Source: Streptomyces chrestomyceticus JCM 4735 (GTDB lineage Bacteria; Actinomycetota; Actinomycetes; Streptomycetales; Streptomycetaceae). From it: a stretch of 64,000 nucleotides of DNA. Below, piece by piece: positions 15,730-25,900 of this stretch. Position numbers and translations under genes: made by a program. Under the pieces are notes generated by a model. That model saw nothing but the letters and a program-made list of their open reading frames with translations, was not told where the DNA came from and searched no databases. The stretch's first letter is position 1; each line of letters begins with the position of its first letter. The stretch is taken from assembly GCF_003865135.1 (NCBI RefSeq), contig NZ_BHZC01000001.1:5518001-5582000 (forward strand), written 5' to 3'.

Positions 15730-17175
15730 ATGACGCGCAGGCACCTGGCTCCCGTACACAGCGCAAGCAACGAGCTCAACAAGAGGAATGTGCACAACGC
15801 GAGCGGCCTTCGTCCTAGCCGTTCGCGGCTGGTGTTCGCCACCGCCCTCGCGGTCGCGCTGATGTCGGCCACGGCCGCCTGTGGTGTCGGCGGGGCCGAG
15901 GGGTCTTCGGCCGCCGAGGGGCAGCCGAAGCGGACGGGCAAGGTGGCCGGTGAGATCACCTTTCGTACGCTTCAGTTGAAGCCGAACTTCACGGCGTACG
16001 TGCAAGGCGTCATCGACGCGTTCGAGAAGAAGTACCCCGATGTGAAGGTGACCTGGGAAGACGTGCCGGGTGACGGCTACAACGAGAAGCTCGTCGCCGA
16101 CGCGCAGGCCGGCGGGCTGCCGGATGTGGTCAACCTGAACACCGACTCGTTCCAACTGCTCGGCGACCGGGGGATGCTCGCGGACGTGGCCCGGCTGGAC
16201 CCGAAGATCGCGCAGGAGTACGTACCGGGCGCCTGGGAGCAGTACAAGCTGCCAGGTAAGGGGGACGGCGTCTTCGCGTATCCCTGGTACGTGACGCCCG
16301 AGATCCTCACGTACAACAAGGAACTCTTCGCCAAGGCCGGGCTCGACGTGAACAAGCCGCCCGCCACGGTGGAGCAGTTCTTCGACCAGGCGGAGCGGAT
16401 CGCGAAGGCGGCGGACGGCCGGTACAGCGCGTTCATGGCGGACCCGAAGGGGCGGTTGCCCGGCGACTGGCAGAAGATGGGCGTGCCGATCCTGAACAAG
16501 GAGAAGAGCGCGTTCGTCTTCGACACGCCCAAGGCCGTCGAGTGGGTGCGGCGGATGAAGAAGCTGTACGCGATGGGGGCGATGCCGAAGGAGTCGCTGA
16601 CCAAGGCCGACGACCTCGCGCAGCTCTACGGGGCGGGGAAGCTGGTGTTCGGGCCCGGGTCGCCGGGGATCCTCAAGGACGTCAAGCGCAACTCCCCGTC
16701 GGCGTACGCGAACACGCGGGTGGCGCCGGCCGTCACCGGGACGCTGAAGCACATCGGCATCTACACGCAGTCGCTGGGCGTACGGAAGGACACCGAGCAC
16801 CCGGACGCGGCGGCGGAGTTCGCGAAGTGGGTGACCAACGGGCCGAACCAGGTGGCGTTCTCGAAGCAGGTGACCATCTACCCGTCGAACGCCAGGGGCC
16901 TCGCCGACCCGTACTTCGCCGACCGGGGCGACGGCAAGGACCCCGAGACGATGGCGCGCGCCGTCGGGGCCGAGGAGCTGAAGGCGGCCCAACTGGACGC
17001 GAACACCCCCGTGGAGTGGACCACCCAGGTCGGTGACGCGGTGGTGCGGGAGATGCAGAAGGGGATCAAGGGGGAGGAGGAGCCCGCGACGGCGGTCAAG
17101 AACGCGCAGGAAGCGGCCAACAAGATCCTCGAACAGCAACAGAAGCACCAGCAGCAGACGCAGAAGCGGTCGTGA
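15730..17175 (+). CDS. Extracellular sugar-binding lipoprotein of an ABC transporter
   Basis: Substrate-binding component (family 1 solute-binding protein, 481 aa) of the carbohydrate importer encoded with the next two genes. The N-terminus has a basic region, a hydrophobic core (LVFATALAVALMSATAAC) and a lipobox-like TAAC, so the protein is probably lipid-anchored outside the membrane. The mature part shows the family pattern: FEKKYPDVKVTWEDVPGDGY, GLPDVVNLN, YPWYVTPEILTYNKELF and a C-terminal helix rich in Gln/Lys. ATG 15730 follows AGGAG by six bases; an in-frame GTG two codons earlier is possible. Substrate inferred from neighbours: oligomannose N-glycans. Confidence 0.88.
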   Translation: MTRRHLAPVHSASNELNKRNVHNASGLRPSRSRLVFATALAVALMSATAACGVGGAEGSSAAEGQPKRTGKVAGEITFRTLQLKPNFTAYVQGVIDAFEKKYPDVKVTWEDVPGDGYNEKLVADAQAGGLPDVVNLNTDSFQLLGDRGMLADVARLDPKIAQEYVPGAWEQYKLPGKGDGVFAYPWYVTPEILTYNKELFAKAGLDVNKPPATVEQFFDQAERIAKAADGRYSAFMADPKGRLPGDWQKMGVPILNKEKSAFVFDTPKAVEWVRRMKKLYAMGAMPKESLTKADDLAQLYGAGKLVFGPGSPGILKDVKRNSPSAYANTRVAPAVTGTLKHIGIYTQSLGVRKDTEHPDAAAEFAKWVTNGPNQVAFSKQVTIYPSNARGLADPYFADRGDGKDPETMARAVGAEELKAAQLDANTPVEWTTQVGDAVVREMQKGIKGEEEPATAVKNAQEAANKILEQQQKHQQQTQKRS

Positions 17176-18299
17176 CCGGTGATGACATCCGGTACGACGC
17201 GCAGCAAGCGTACGAAGCGCACGACGGCTCCCTCGGGCTCGGGCCCGGGGCCGGGATCGGGCTTCGGATCAGCCTCCGGATCAGCCTCCTGCTCGGGCTC
17301 ACCCTCGGATCCGGACCCGGCCCAGCCCTCGTCCGCCCCCTCCCCCTCCCCACTCCCGCCCCACGCACCACCCGCCGCATCAACCCCCGCCGCACCGGCA
17401 CCGGCACCGGCACCGACACCGGCCTCCCGCACCGCCGCTGGTGGACGCCGTACCTCTTTCTGCTGCCGGGGCTGGTCATGGTGGTGCTCTTCAGCCTCTG
17501 GCCGTTCGTCAACACCGTCATCCTGTCGCTCACCGACGCGCAGATCCTGCGCGGCGGCCGGTTCGTGGGCCTGGAGAACTACGGGCGGGCGCTGGACGAC
17601 CCCGACTTCTGGACGGCGACCGTCAACAGCGTCGTCTACCTCGCCGTCGTCGTCCCGTGTCTGGTGCTGCTGCCGCTGGCGCTCGCCGTGCTCGTGCAGC
17701 GCAAGGTGCCCGGGATCGGGTTCTTCCGTTCCGCCTTCTACACGCCGGTCATCGCGTCGGCCGTCGTCGTCGGGCTGATCTGGCAGTGGGTGCTGCGCAG
17801 TGACGGACTGGTCAACACCGTGTTCGAAAAGCTGCACCTGATCTCCGGGCCGGTCCCGTTTCTGACCGATTCCTCGATGCTGCTGGTCTCCGCCATGATC
17901 GTCACGATCTGGAAGGGCCTGGGCTACTACATGGTCTTCTACCTGGCGGCGCTGGGGAACGTGCCGGCGTCGCTGTACGAGGCCGCCGCGCTCGACGGCG
18001 CCGGTGCCGTACGCCGCTTCCTCAGCATCACCATCCCCAGCGTGAAGCCGATGATGCTGCTGGTCGGGACGTTGTCGGCGATCTCCGCGCTGCGCGTGTT
18101 CACCGAGATCTACATCCTCGGCGGGGAGAGCGGCGGCCCCGGCGGCGGGGCCCGGACGCTGCCGTTCCTGATCCGGCAGGTCGGGCTGGGCTTCGCGGGC
18201 GAGACCGGTTACGCGGCGGCCGTATCGATCCTGCTGTTCCTGCTGACGCTGGCGTTCAGCCTGCTGGGACACCGGCTGTCGAAGGGAGACGAGCAGTGA
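17172..18299 (+). CDS. ABC sugar transporter permease 1 (MalF type)
   Basis: Membrane subunit of the importer. From residue about 95 (RRWWTPYLFLLPGLVMVVLF) it is a normal MalF/UgpA-type permease with six membrane helices and the EAA loop YEAAALDGAGAVRRFLSITIP that contacts the ATPase. GTG 17172 overlaps the previous stop (GTGA). The first 90 residues are an unusual Gly/Leu/Pro/Thr-rich leader. The neighbouring frame from ATG 17179 gives a basic, Ser/Pro-rich leader (TTRSKRTKRTTAP) that looks at least as natural, so the true N-terminus may lie in that frame with one base lost before 17440. No ATPase gene is present; in Streptomyces the shared ATPase MsiK usually serves such systems. Confidence 0.85.
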   Translation: MTGDDIRYDAQQAYEAHDGSLGLGPGAGIGLRISLRISLLLGLTLGSGPGPALVRPLPLPTPAPRTTRRINPRRTGTGTGTDTGLPHRRWWTPYLFLLPGLVMVVLFSLWPFVNTVILSLTDAQILRGGRFVGLENYGRALDDPDFWTATVNSVVYLAVVVPCLVLLPLALAVLVQRKVPGIGFFRSAFYTPVIASAVVVGLIWQWVLRSDGLVNTVFEKLHLISGPVPFLTDSSMLLVSAMIVTIWKGLGYYMVFYLAALGNVPASLYEAAALDGAGAVRRFLSITIPSVKPMMLLVGTLSAISALRVFTEIYILGGESGGPGGGARTLPFLIRQVGLGFAGETGYAAAVSILLFLLTLAFSLLGHRLSKGDEQ

Positions 18300-19168
18300 C
18301 CGTGCTGCCCTCGTCAGGTGTACGGCGCGCCTCGGCCGCGGGCCGTGGACGCAAGGCGGTTCTCGGCCTCTCCGGCCGTTACCTCACGCTCTGCCTGATG
18401 CTGGTGGTGATGCTGGGGCCCATCGTCTGGCAGTTCCTGACGTCGCTGAAGGGACGCGGGGAAGACGTGTACGGGGGCGTGCTGCCCAGTCAGCCGACCC
18501 TGGACAACTACGTACGGGTCGCCGAGTCCTTCCCGCTGCTGCACTACGTCGGCAACACGCTGATCGTCGCGGCGCTGGCCGTCACCTCCAACTGCGTGTT
18601 CGCCGCGATGGGCGGCTACGCGCTGTCGCGGGCCGGGTGGCCCGGACGGCGTGTCGTCTTCACGGTGCTGGTCGCGACGCTGATGTTCCCCTTCGAGTCC
18701 GTGATGATCTCGATGTTCCTCACGGTGCGTTCGATGGGGCTGGTGGACACGCTCGTCGGCGTCTGGCTGCCCGGCGCGGTCTCGGTGCTCAACCTGATGA
18801 TCATGCGGGCCGCCTTCCTCGCCGTACCGAAGGAGGTGGAAGAGGCCGCGGTCCTGGACGGAGCCAACGAGTGGCAGCGCTTCACGAAGGTGTTCGTACC
18901 GGCGGCGAAGGGCGCGCTGGCGGTGGTCTGTCTGACCAGCTTCATGGGCGCCTGGGACGACTTCCTGTGGCCGCTGATCGTGCTGACCAACAGCGATCAC
19001 TACACCCTGCAACTCGGACTGAAATCGCTGGCCGGGGCCACCACGGTCAACGACCAGCGGCTGATCGCGGCAGGCGCGATGGCCGCGCTGATCCCGATGA
19101 TGGCGCTCTTCTTCGCCCTGCAGCGGTTCTTCTTCAAGGGCGTGGGCGAGGGAGCGCTGAAGACGTGA
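18296..19168 (+). CDS. ABC sugar transporter permease 2 (MalG type)
   Basis: Second membrane subunit, 290 aa, of the MalG/UgpE type. It has six predicted helices starting with LTLCLMLVVMLGPIVWQFLTS, a periplasmic loop with SQPTLDNYVRVAESFPLLHY, and the EAA motif VEEAAVLDGANEWQRFTKVFVP. It ends in the family-typical LQRFFFKGVGEGALK. GTG 18296 overlaps the stop of permease 1 (GTGA), so translation is coupled. The hydrolase gene begins 11 bases after its stop, so importer and enzymes form one operon. Confidence 0.9.
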   Translation: MTVLPSSGVRRASAAGRGRKAVLGLSGRYLTLCLMLVVMLGPIVWQFLTSLKGRGEDVYGGVLPSQPTLDNYVRVAESFPLLHYVGNTLIVAALAVTSNCVFAAMGGYALSRAGWPGRRVVFTVLVATLMFPFESVMISMFLTVRSMGLVDTLVGVWLPGAVSVLNLMIMRAAFLAVPKEVEEAAVLDGANEWQRFTKVFVPAAKGALAVVCLTSFMGAWDDFLWPLIVLTNSDHYTLQLGLKSLAGATTVNDQRLIAAGAMAALIPMMALFFALQRFFFKGVGEGALKT

Positions 19169-19179
19169 AGGGAAGCGAT

Positions 19180-20441
19180 GTGACGTCGTCCGTCGGCCGC
19201 GCGCCCCGTATGGGCGCCAACTACACCCCAGCCACGGCTGGTTCCACCACTGGCTGGATTTCGACCTCGACGCCGTACGCCGCGACCTGGACGCCCTCGC
19301 GGCGCTCGGCCTGGACCACGTCCGAGTCTTCGCCCTGTGGCCGGTCTTCCAGCCGAACCGTTCCCTCATCCGCCCGCGCGCCGTCGAGCAACTGGGGCAC
19401 CTGGTGGACGCCGCCGCGGAGTGCGGCCTCGACGTCGCCGTGGACGCACTCCAAGGCCACCTGTCCAGCTTCGACTTCGTACCGTCCTGGCTGCGCACCT
19501 GGCACCGGCGCAACATGTTCACCGACCCGGAAGCGGTCGACGGCGCGGCCCGGTACCTGGAGACCCTCGCGGCGTCCCTTGCCGGGCGTCCCAACTTCCT
19601 GGGTATGACGCTGGGAAACGAGGTCAACCAGTTCGCGGGGCCGCCGCACCCGGACCCCGACCCGTGCACGTACGAGGAAGCCGGACAGTGGCTGACCCGG
19701 CTGCTGGACGTGTGCGAGCGGGCCGCGCCGGGGCGGCTGCACACCCACGCCGAGTACGACGCGGTGTGGTTCCAGGACGGCCACCCCTTCACCCCCGCCC
19801 AGGCCGCGCGCCTCGGCCGGGCCACCACCCTCCACTCCTGGGTCTTCAACGGCACGGCCCAGCGGCACGGCCACGACGGGACCGCGACGGTACGGCTGGC
19901 CGAGTACCTGATCCAGGTGGCCACGGCCTGGGCAGACGGTCCGGCGCGCTCGGTCTGGCTCCAGGAGGTCGGCGCGCCCGCCCCGCTCGTACCGCCCGAA
20001 CACGCCGCCGCGTTCGCCACCGCCACCCTCGACAACGCCCTGACCTGCGCGGAGCTTTCCGGCATCACCTGGTGGTGCTCGCACGACGTGTCCCGCGAGC
20101 TGGCGGACTTCCCGGAGCTGGAGTACGGGCTCGGGCTGCTCACCTCGGACGGCGCGGTCAAGCCGGCGGGGCGGGCGGTGGCCGAGACCGCGGCGCGGCT
20201 GCGGGCCGGGCCGCCCCGGCCGGTACGCCGGACGACCGCGCTCGTCCTGGACGCGGGGGACGTCGGCACGGCGCCGCACCGCTCGGTGTGCGCGCCGGGC
20301 GGGGCCTTCTTCGAGGCGTGGGTCCGGCTGGCCGACCAGGGCGTACGGGCGGGAGCCGTCCTGGCGGACCGGGCGCGGGACGCCGCGTATCTGGAGGGGC
20401 GGGGGATCACGGAGGTGGTGTGGCCCTCGGACGTCAAGTGA
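19180..20441 (+). pseudogene. GH5-like glycoside hydrolase (possible beta-mannosidase), frameshifted
   Basis: Clan GH-A hydrolase. From GTG 19180 (AGGGA upstream) the frame reads to MGANYTP, the family N-terminus, then goes off; the next frame continues with SHGWFHHWLDFDLDAVRRDL and runs to 20441. One extra C in the CCCC at 19226-19229 joins them into about 420 aa. Catalytic residues are present: the acid/base in TLGNEVNQF (Glu codon 19620) and the nucleophile in WLQEVGAP (Glu codon 19965). No signal peptide, so cytoplasmic. A protein of this type, GH5_18, cleaves Man-beta-1,4-GlcNAc of the N-glycan core in Bifidobacterium, in a cluster with GH38, GH85, a LacI regulator and a sugar ABC system; subfamily assignment here is by context and must be tested. 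Confidence 0.72.
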
Positions 20442-20541
20442 GCGGGGACGCGGAGCGGAGCGGTACGGCCGGTACGAGCGGTACGGGCGGTACGGGCGTG
20501 GTCGCGATCGGCAGGACGAGACGTGGAGGAGGGCTCAAGCA

Positions 20542-22808
20542 ATGGGCGCACGACATGGCGCGGGGCGGGGTCTGGGCCGAGGCGCAGAACCGGGCTCGGA
20601 ACGGGACGAGGACCGGAACGCGGAGCGCCGGCCCTCCCGGCGGAAACTGATCGCCGGGGCCGCGGCGGCCGGAGCGGGCCTGGCGCTGCCGCTGACATCC
20701 GGGAGCGCGGGCGCGGTCGTACGGACGCACGCCCCCGGAGTGGCGGGACGGCCCCGAAGGACCCGAACGCACTGAAGACTCCGAAGACATCGAAGGCAGC
20801 AGGCTCCCTCCAGCCCTACGCCTCCTACTGGTTCCCCGACAGCTTCCCCGAGGGCCGCGAGCCCGACCCGGGCGCGGTCTGGCGCAGCCTGAAGAGCTGG
20901 CGTCCGCAGGACGACGCTGACCTCCCGTACAACGTCGCGACCGTCCCTCTGGCCAAACGTTTCGCCCCCGTGCCCGCCAACCCCACCGCCCGAACCGGCC
21001 AGGCCCGCATCTCGGCGCTCGTCTCCTTCGCGGGTACGGCCGGAAACCCCTCCCAGGGCAGCCCCAAAGCGGACTACTACGCCCTCAGTCACTGGGCCTA
21101 CCTGGACGAACTCGTCTTCTGGGGCGGCTCCTCGGGCGAGGGTGTCATCCTCGCCCCCAACGCCCCCGTCACCGACGCCGCGCACCGCAATGGCGTGCCC
21201 GTGCTGGGCAACGTCTTCCTCCCGCCCACCGCGTACGGCGGCGAGCTGACCTGGACGCGCGAGCTGGTCCAGAAGGACGCGCTCGGCCGTTTCCCGCTGG
21301 CGGACAAGCTGATCCAGGTGGCCCGTACGTACGGATTCGACGGCTGGTTCCTCAACGGCGAGACCGACGGCGGCGACCCCGCGCTGGCCCGGCAGTTCGC
21401 CGACTTCGTGCAGGCGCTGCGCAAGGGTGCGCCCGAACTGCGCATCACCTGGTACGACGCGTTCAACGCGGACGGCCGGGTCGGCTGGCAGGGCGCGCTG
21501 AACGACAAGAACGCGATGTTCTTCCAGCGCGGCGCCGAGAAGCTGTCCGACACGGTGTTCGTGGACTTCCGGTGGAGCGCGTCCCGGCTGGCGTCGTCGG
21601 CCGCGTACGCCCGGCGGCTGGGGCGTTCGCCGTACGAGCTGTGGGCCGGGGTCGACGTCGAGGCGAGCGGCTGGGACGCGCGCGTGAACTGGGACGCCTT
21701 CGTGCCGGAGGGCCGCGACCACGTGGTGTCGTACGGGCTCTACCGGCCGGAGTGGACGCGGCGCTCCGGTGAGGCGCCCGGACCGTTCCACGCGCGCGAC
21801 GACCAGTTCTGGGGCGGGCGGAACACCGACCCGTCGGCGCTCGCCGGGCCGGGCTCCTGGCGCCCGGCCGCCCGTACGGTCGCGGACCGCTCGACCGTCA
21901 CGTCCGTACCGTTCGCCACTTCCTTCAACACGGGCCACGGGACGGCCTGGTACGAGGGCGGAGTACGGACCGGCGACACCGAGTGGAACCACCTCGGCCT
22001 TCAGGACCGGCTGCCGGGGCGGCGGTGGGCGCTGTGGACGGACGACGGCGGCGGAACGTTCCGGCGGCCCGCCGTCGGCTTCGACTTCGGGGCGGCGTGG
22101 CGCGGCGGCAGCAGCCTGCTCGTGGACGGCACGCTCGACCGTCCCGTGACGCTGGAGCTGTACCGGACGCGGCTCCCCCTGCGCGCCGGCACCGTCCTGG
22201 AGATCACGCACCGCGCCGACGAGGGCTCGGCAGCGGTCACCGTGGAGGCGGCCGTGGCGTACGCGGAACCCGCGGAGGCGGGCGGGCGGCCGGAGTTCCG
22301 CCGGCTGCCGGCCCGGATCGTACGGGCCCGCCGAGCCGTGGACGGTCCGGGCGGCTGGGTCACCTCGATCGTACGGATCGGGGACGCGCCCGGCCGTACC
22401 GCGTACGCGCTCGGCGTCCGGCTGAGCGCCCCCGGCGGCAGCCCCGTGCGCTGGCGGCTCGGCGCCCTCGCCGTGCACGACGGTGAGCCCGTAGCGCACA
22501 AGCCCGCAGCGCCGAGCGCCGTGCAGGTCGCCGCGTCGCGCGTCACGGGCGACGGCACGGCCGAACTGCGGCTCACCTGGAAGCCGTCGGCCAAGGCCAA
22601 GGCCGGGCCCGTACCCGTACGGCACTACGAGGTGCACCAGATCCTCCCGGACGGGCAGCGGCGCTTCCTGGGCGGGACCTGCGGCACGGCCTTCTACCTG
22701 CCCGCGCTGCGGCGTACGTCAGGCGAGCCGCGAACCCGGCCGGAAGTGCGGGCGGTCGGCGAGCTGTACACCGCGTCGGCAGCCGCGGCGGCCGTATTCA
22801 CCTGGTAG
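20542..22808 (+). pseudogene. Secreted GH85 endo-beta-N-acetylglucosaminidase, frameshifted after the Tat signal
   Basis: GH85 enzymes cut the chitobiose core of high-mannose N-glycans. The catalytic region is intact from 20760 on: YASYWFPDSFPEG at the start, ALSHWAYLDELVFWGG, and the catalytic pair in GFDGWFLNGETDGG (Asn codon 21354, Glu codon 21360). A jelly-roll and a fibronectin-III-like C-terminal region follow. The leader is in another frame: from ATG 20542, RRPSRRKLIAGAAAAGAG is a twin-arginine signal with a hydrophobic core, ending at a stop at 20775. Adding one C to the CCCC run at 20752-20755 fuses leader and enzyme (about 755 aa). As read, the enzyme would lose its export signal. 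Confidence 0.82.
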
Positions 22809-22925
22809 GTCACCCGCCCAAGGGGCAGAAAACCCCCAGCACCCGCAGCACCCGCGCCACCGTTCCGCCCGCTCGCAGGTACCTCGCACCCACCCCACCC
22901 GCCCCACACCCACCGGAGCCCCCTC

Positions 22926-25900
22926 ATGCACGACGACCGCAGCATCGTGGAACACCGTCTACGCCGTGTCCTGAACGACCGCATCGCGCCCGCCGTCCGC
23001 AGCCGCTCCGTGCCGCTGACGGTCGAACGCTGGGAGGCGCCGGGCGAGCCGGTGCCGCCCGCCGAGGGACTGGCCGCCGTCTTTGAACCGACGAAGACCG
23101 GGGAGGGGTGGGGGCCCGCCTGGGGCACCACCTGGTTCCGGGTCACCGGGCAGGTCCCGGCGGAGTGGGCCGGGCGCACCGTCGAAGCCGTACTGGACCT
23201 CGGCTTCGACGCGAACATGCCCGGTTTCCAGTGCGAGGGTCTGGTCTACCGGGCGGACGGCGAGGCGGTGAAGGGCCTGAACCCGCGCAACGACTGGGTG
23301 CGCGTCGCCGAGGCCGCCACCGGCGACGAGGCCGTCGAGCTGTACGTGGAGGCGGCCTCCAACCCCGTACTGGCGGACCACCGGCCCACCTACGAGGGCG
23401 ACCGGCTCACCGCGAGCCACGCGCCGCTGTACCGGCTGCGGCGGATGGACCTCGTCGTCTTCGAGACCGAGGTCTGGGAGCTGGTCCAGGATCTGGAGGT
23501 GCTGGGCAGCCTGATGCAGGAGCTGGACGTGGCCGACGCGCGCCGCCACGGCATCCTGCGCGCCGTCGAGCGGGCCCTGGACGCCGTCGACCTGAAGGAC
23601 ATCCCCGGCACCGCCGCGCGGGCGCGCGAGCAGCTCGCGGACGTCCTCGCGTCCCCGGCGCACGCCTCGGCGCACCGCGTCAGCGCGGTCGGCCACGCGC
23701 ACATCGACTCGGCCTGGCTGTGGCCGCTGCGCGAGACGGTCCGCAAGGTGGCCCGTACGTCCTCGAACATGGTCAACCTGATGGACGCGCACCCCGAGTT
23801 CGTCTTCGCCATGTCGCAGGCGCAGCAGCTCGCGTGGATCAAGGAGCACCGGCCCGAGGTGTTCGCCAAGGTGCAGGCGAAGATCGAGGCCGGGCAGTTC
23901 GTGCCGGTCGGCGGCATGTGGGTGGAGTCGGACACCAACATGGTCGGCGGCGAGGCGATGGCCCGGCAGTTCCTGTACGGGAAGAAGTTCTTCCTGGACG
24001 AGTTCGGCATCGAGACGAAGGAGGTGTGGCTGCCGGACTCCTTCGGCTACACGGCGGCCATGCCGCAGCTCGTGAAGCTGTCCGGCTCGACGTGGTTCCT
24101 GACGCAGAAGATCTCCTGGAGCCAGGTCAACCGCTTCCCGCACCACACCTTCTGGTGGGAGGGCATCGACGGCACCCGCGTCTTCACCCACTTCCCGCCC
24201 GTCGACACGTACAACTCCGACCTCGGCGGCAAGGAGATGGCGCACGCCGCCCGCAACTACCGGGAGAAGGGCCGGGGTTCCCGGTCGCTCGCGCCCTTCG
24301 GGTGGGGCGACGGCGGTGGCGGCGCCACCCGCGAGATGCTGGCCCGCGCCGCCCGGCTGCGGGACCTGGAGGGCTCGCCGCGGGTCGAGATCGAGAAGCC
24401 CGAAACGTTCTTCGAGAAGGCGCACGCGGAGTACCCGGACGCGCCGGTGTGGGCGGGTGAGCTGTACCTGGAGCTGCACCGCGGCACGTACACCTCGCAG
24501 GCCAAGACCAAGCAGGGCAACCGGCACAGCGAGTCCCTGCTGCGCGAGGCCGAGCTGTGGGCCGCCACCGCCGCCGTACGGGTGCCGGGCGACGCGTACA
24601 CCTACCCGTACGAGGACCTGGAGCGGATCTGGAAGACGGTGCTGCTGCACCAGTTCCACGACATCCTGCCCGGCTCGTCGATCGCCTGGGTGCACCGGGA
24701 GGCCCGCGACACGTACGCGCGGGTACGTGAGGAGCTGACCGCGATCGTCGGCGCGGCGCAGACCGCGCTGGCGGGCCCGGGGGACCAGGAGATCGTCTTC
24801 AACGCCGCTCCGCACGCGCGCGGCGGTGTCCCGGCGGGCGGCGCGCGGCCCGCACCGGGGCAGACCGCCGGGCAGTCACCCGGAAAGGCTACTGGCCAGG
24901 GCGGCACGCCCGTGTCCGTAAGCCCGGTGATGGTCGAGCCGCTGACCGTGGACGGCCGGGCCACCGGCGGCCACCGTCTCGCCAACGGCCGGCTGCGGAT
25001 CGACGTCGACGCCCGCGGTCTGGTCGTGTCCGCATATGACATCGAGGCCGAACGGGAGGCCGTGGCACCGGGCGCGGCGGCCAACCTCCTCCAGATCCAC
25101 CCGGACTTCCCCAACATGTGGGACGCCTGGGACGTGGACGAGTTCTACCGGCACAACGTCACCGACCTGGTGTCCGTGGACGAACTGACGGTCGACGCGG
25201 CCGGACCGCACGAGGTACGGGTCAAGGTCACCCGGTCCTTCGGGCACGGCTCCACCGTCGAGCAGACCCTGACGCTGCGGTCCGGCGCCAAGGTGCTGGA
25301 GATCGACACCGAGGTGGACTGGCGGGAGACCGAGACGTTCCTCAAGGCCGCCTTCCCGCTGGACGTGAAGGCCGACCGGTCCGCCTCCGAGACCCAGTTC
25401 GGGCACGTCTTCCGCGCCACCCACACCAACACGTCGTGGGAGGCCGCCAAGTTCGAGATCTGCGCGCACCGCTGGATCCAGGTCGAGGAACCGGGCTGGG
25501 GCGCGGCCCTGGTCAACGACTCCACGTACGGCCACGACGTCACCCGCGACATCCGCCCGGACGGCGGCCAGACCACGACCGTACGGCTGTCCCTGCTGCG
25601 CGCGCCCCGCTACCCGGACCCGGAGACCGACCAGGGCCACCACCACCTGCGGTACGCGCTCGCGCCCGGCGCGGCGGTCGGCGACGCCGTACGGGAGGGC
25701 CACTGGATCAACCTGCCCGAGCGCACGGTGCGGGGCGGCGGGCCGGTCGAGCCGCTGGTCGGCGTGGACAACGACGCGGTCGTGGTCGAGGCCGTGAAGC
25801 TGGCCGAGGACCGCAGCGGCGATGTCGTGGTCCGGCTGTACGAGTCGCACGGGGGCCGGGCGTCGGCGAGGCTCACGGCCGGGTTCCCGGTGGCGGGGGC

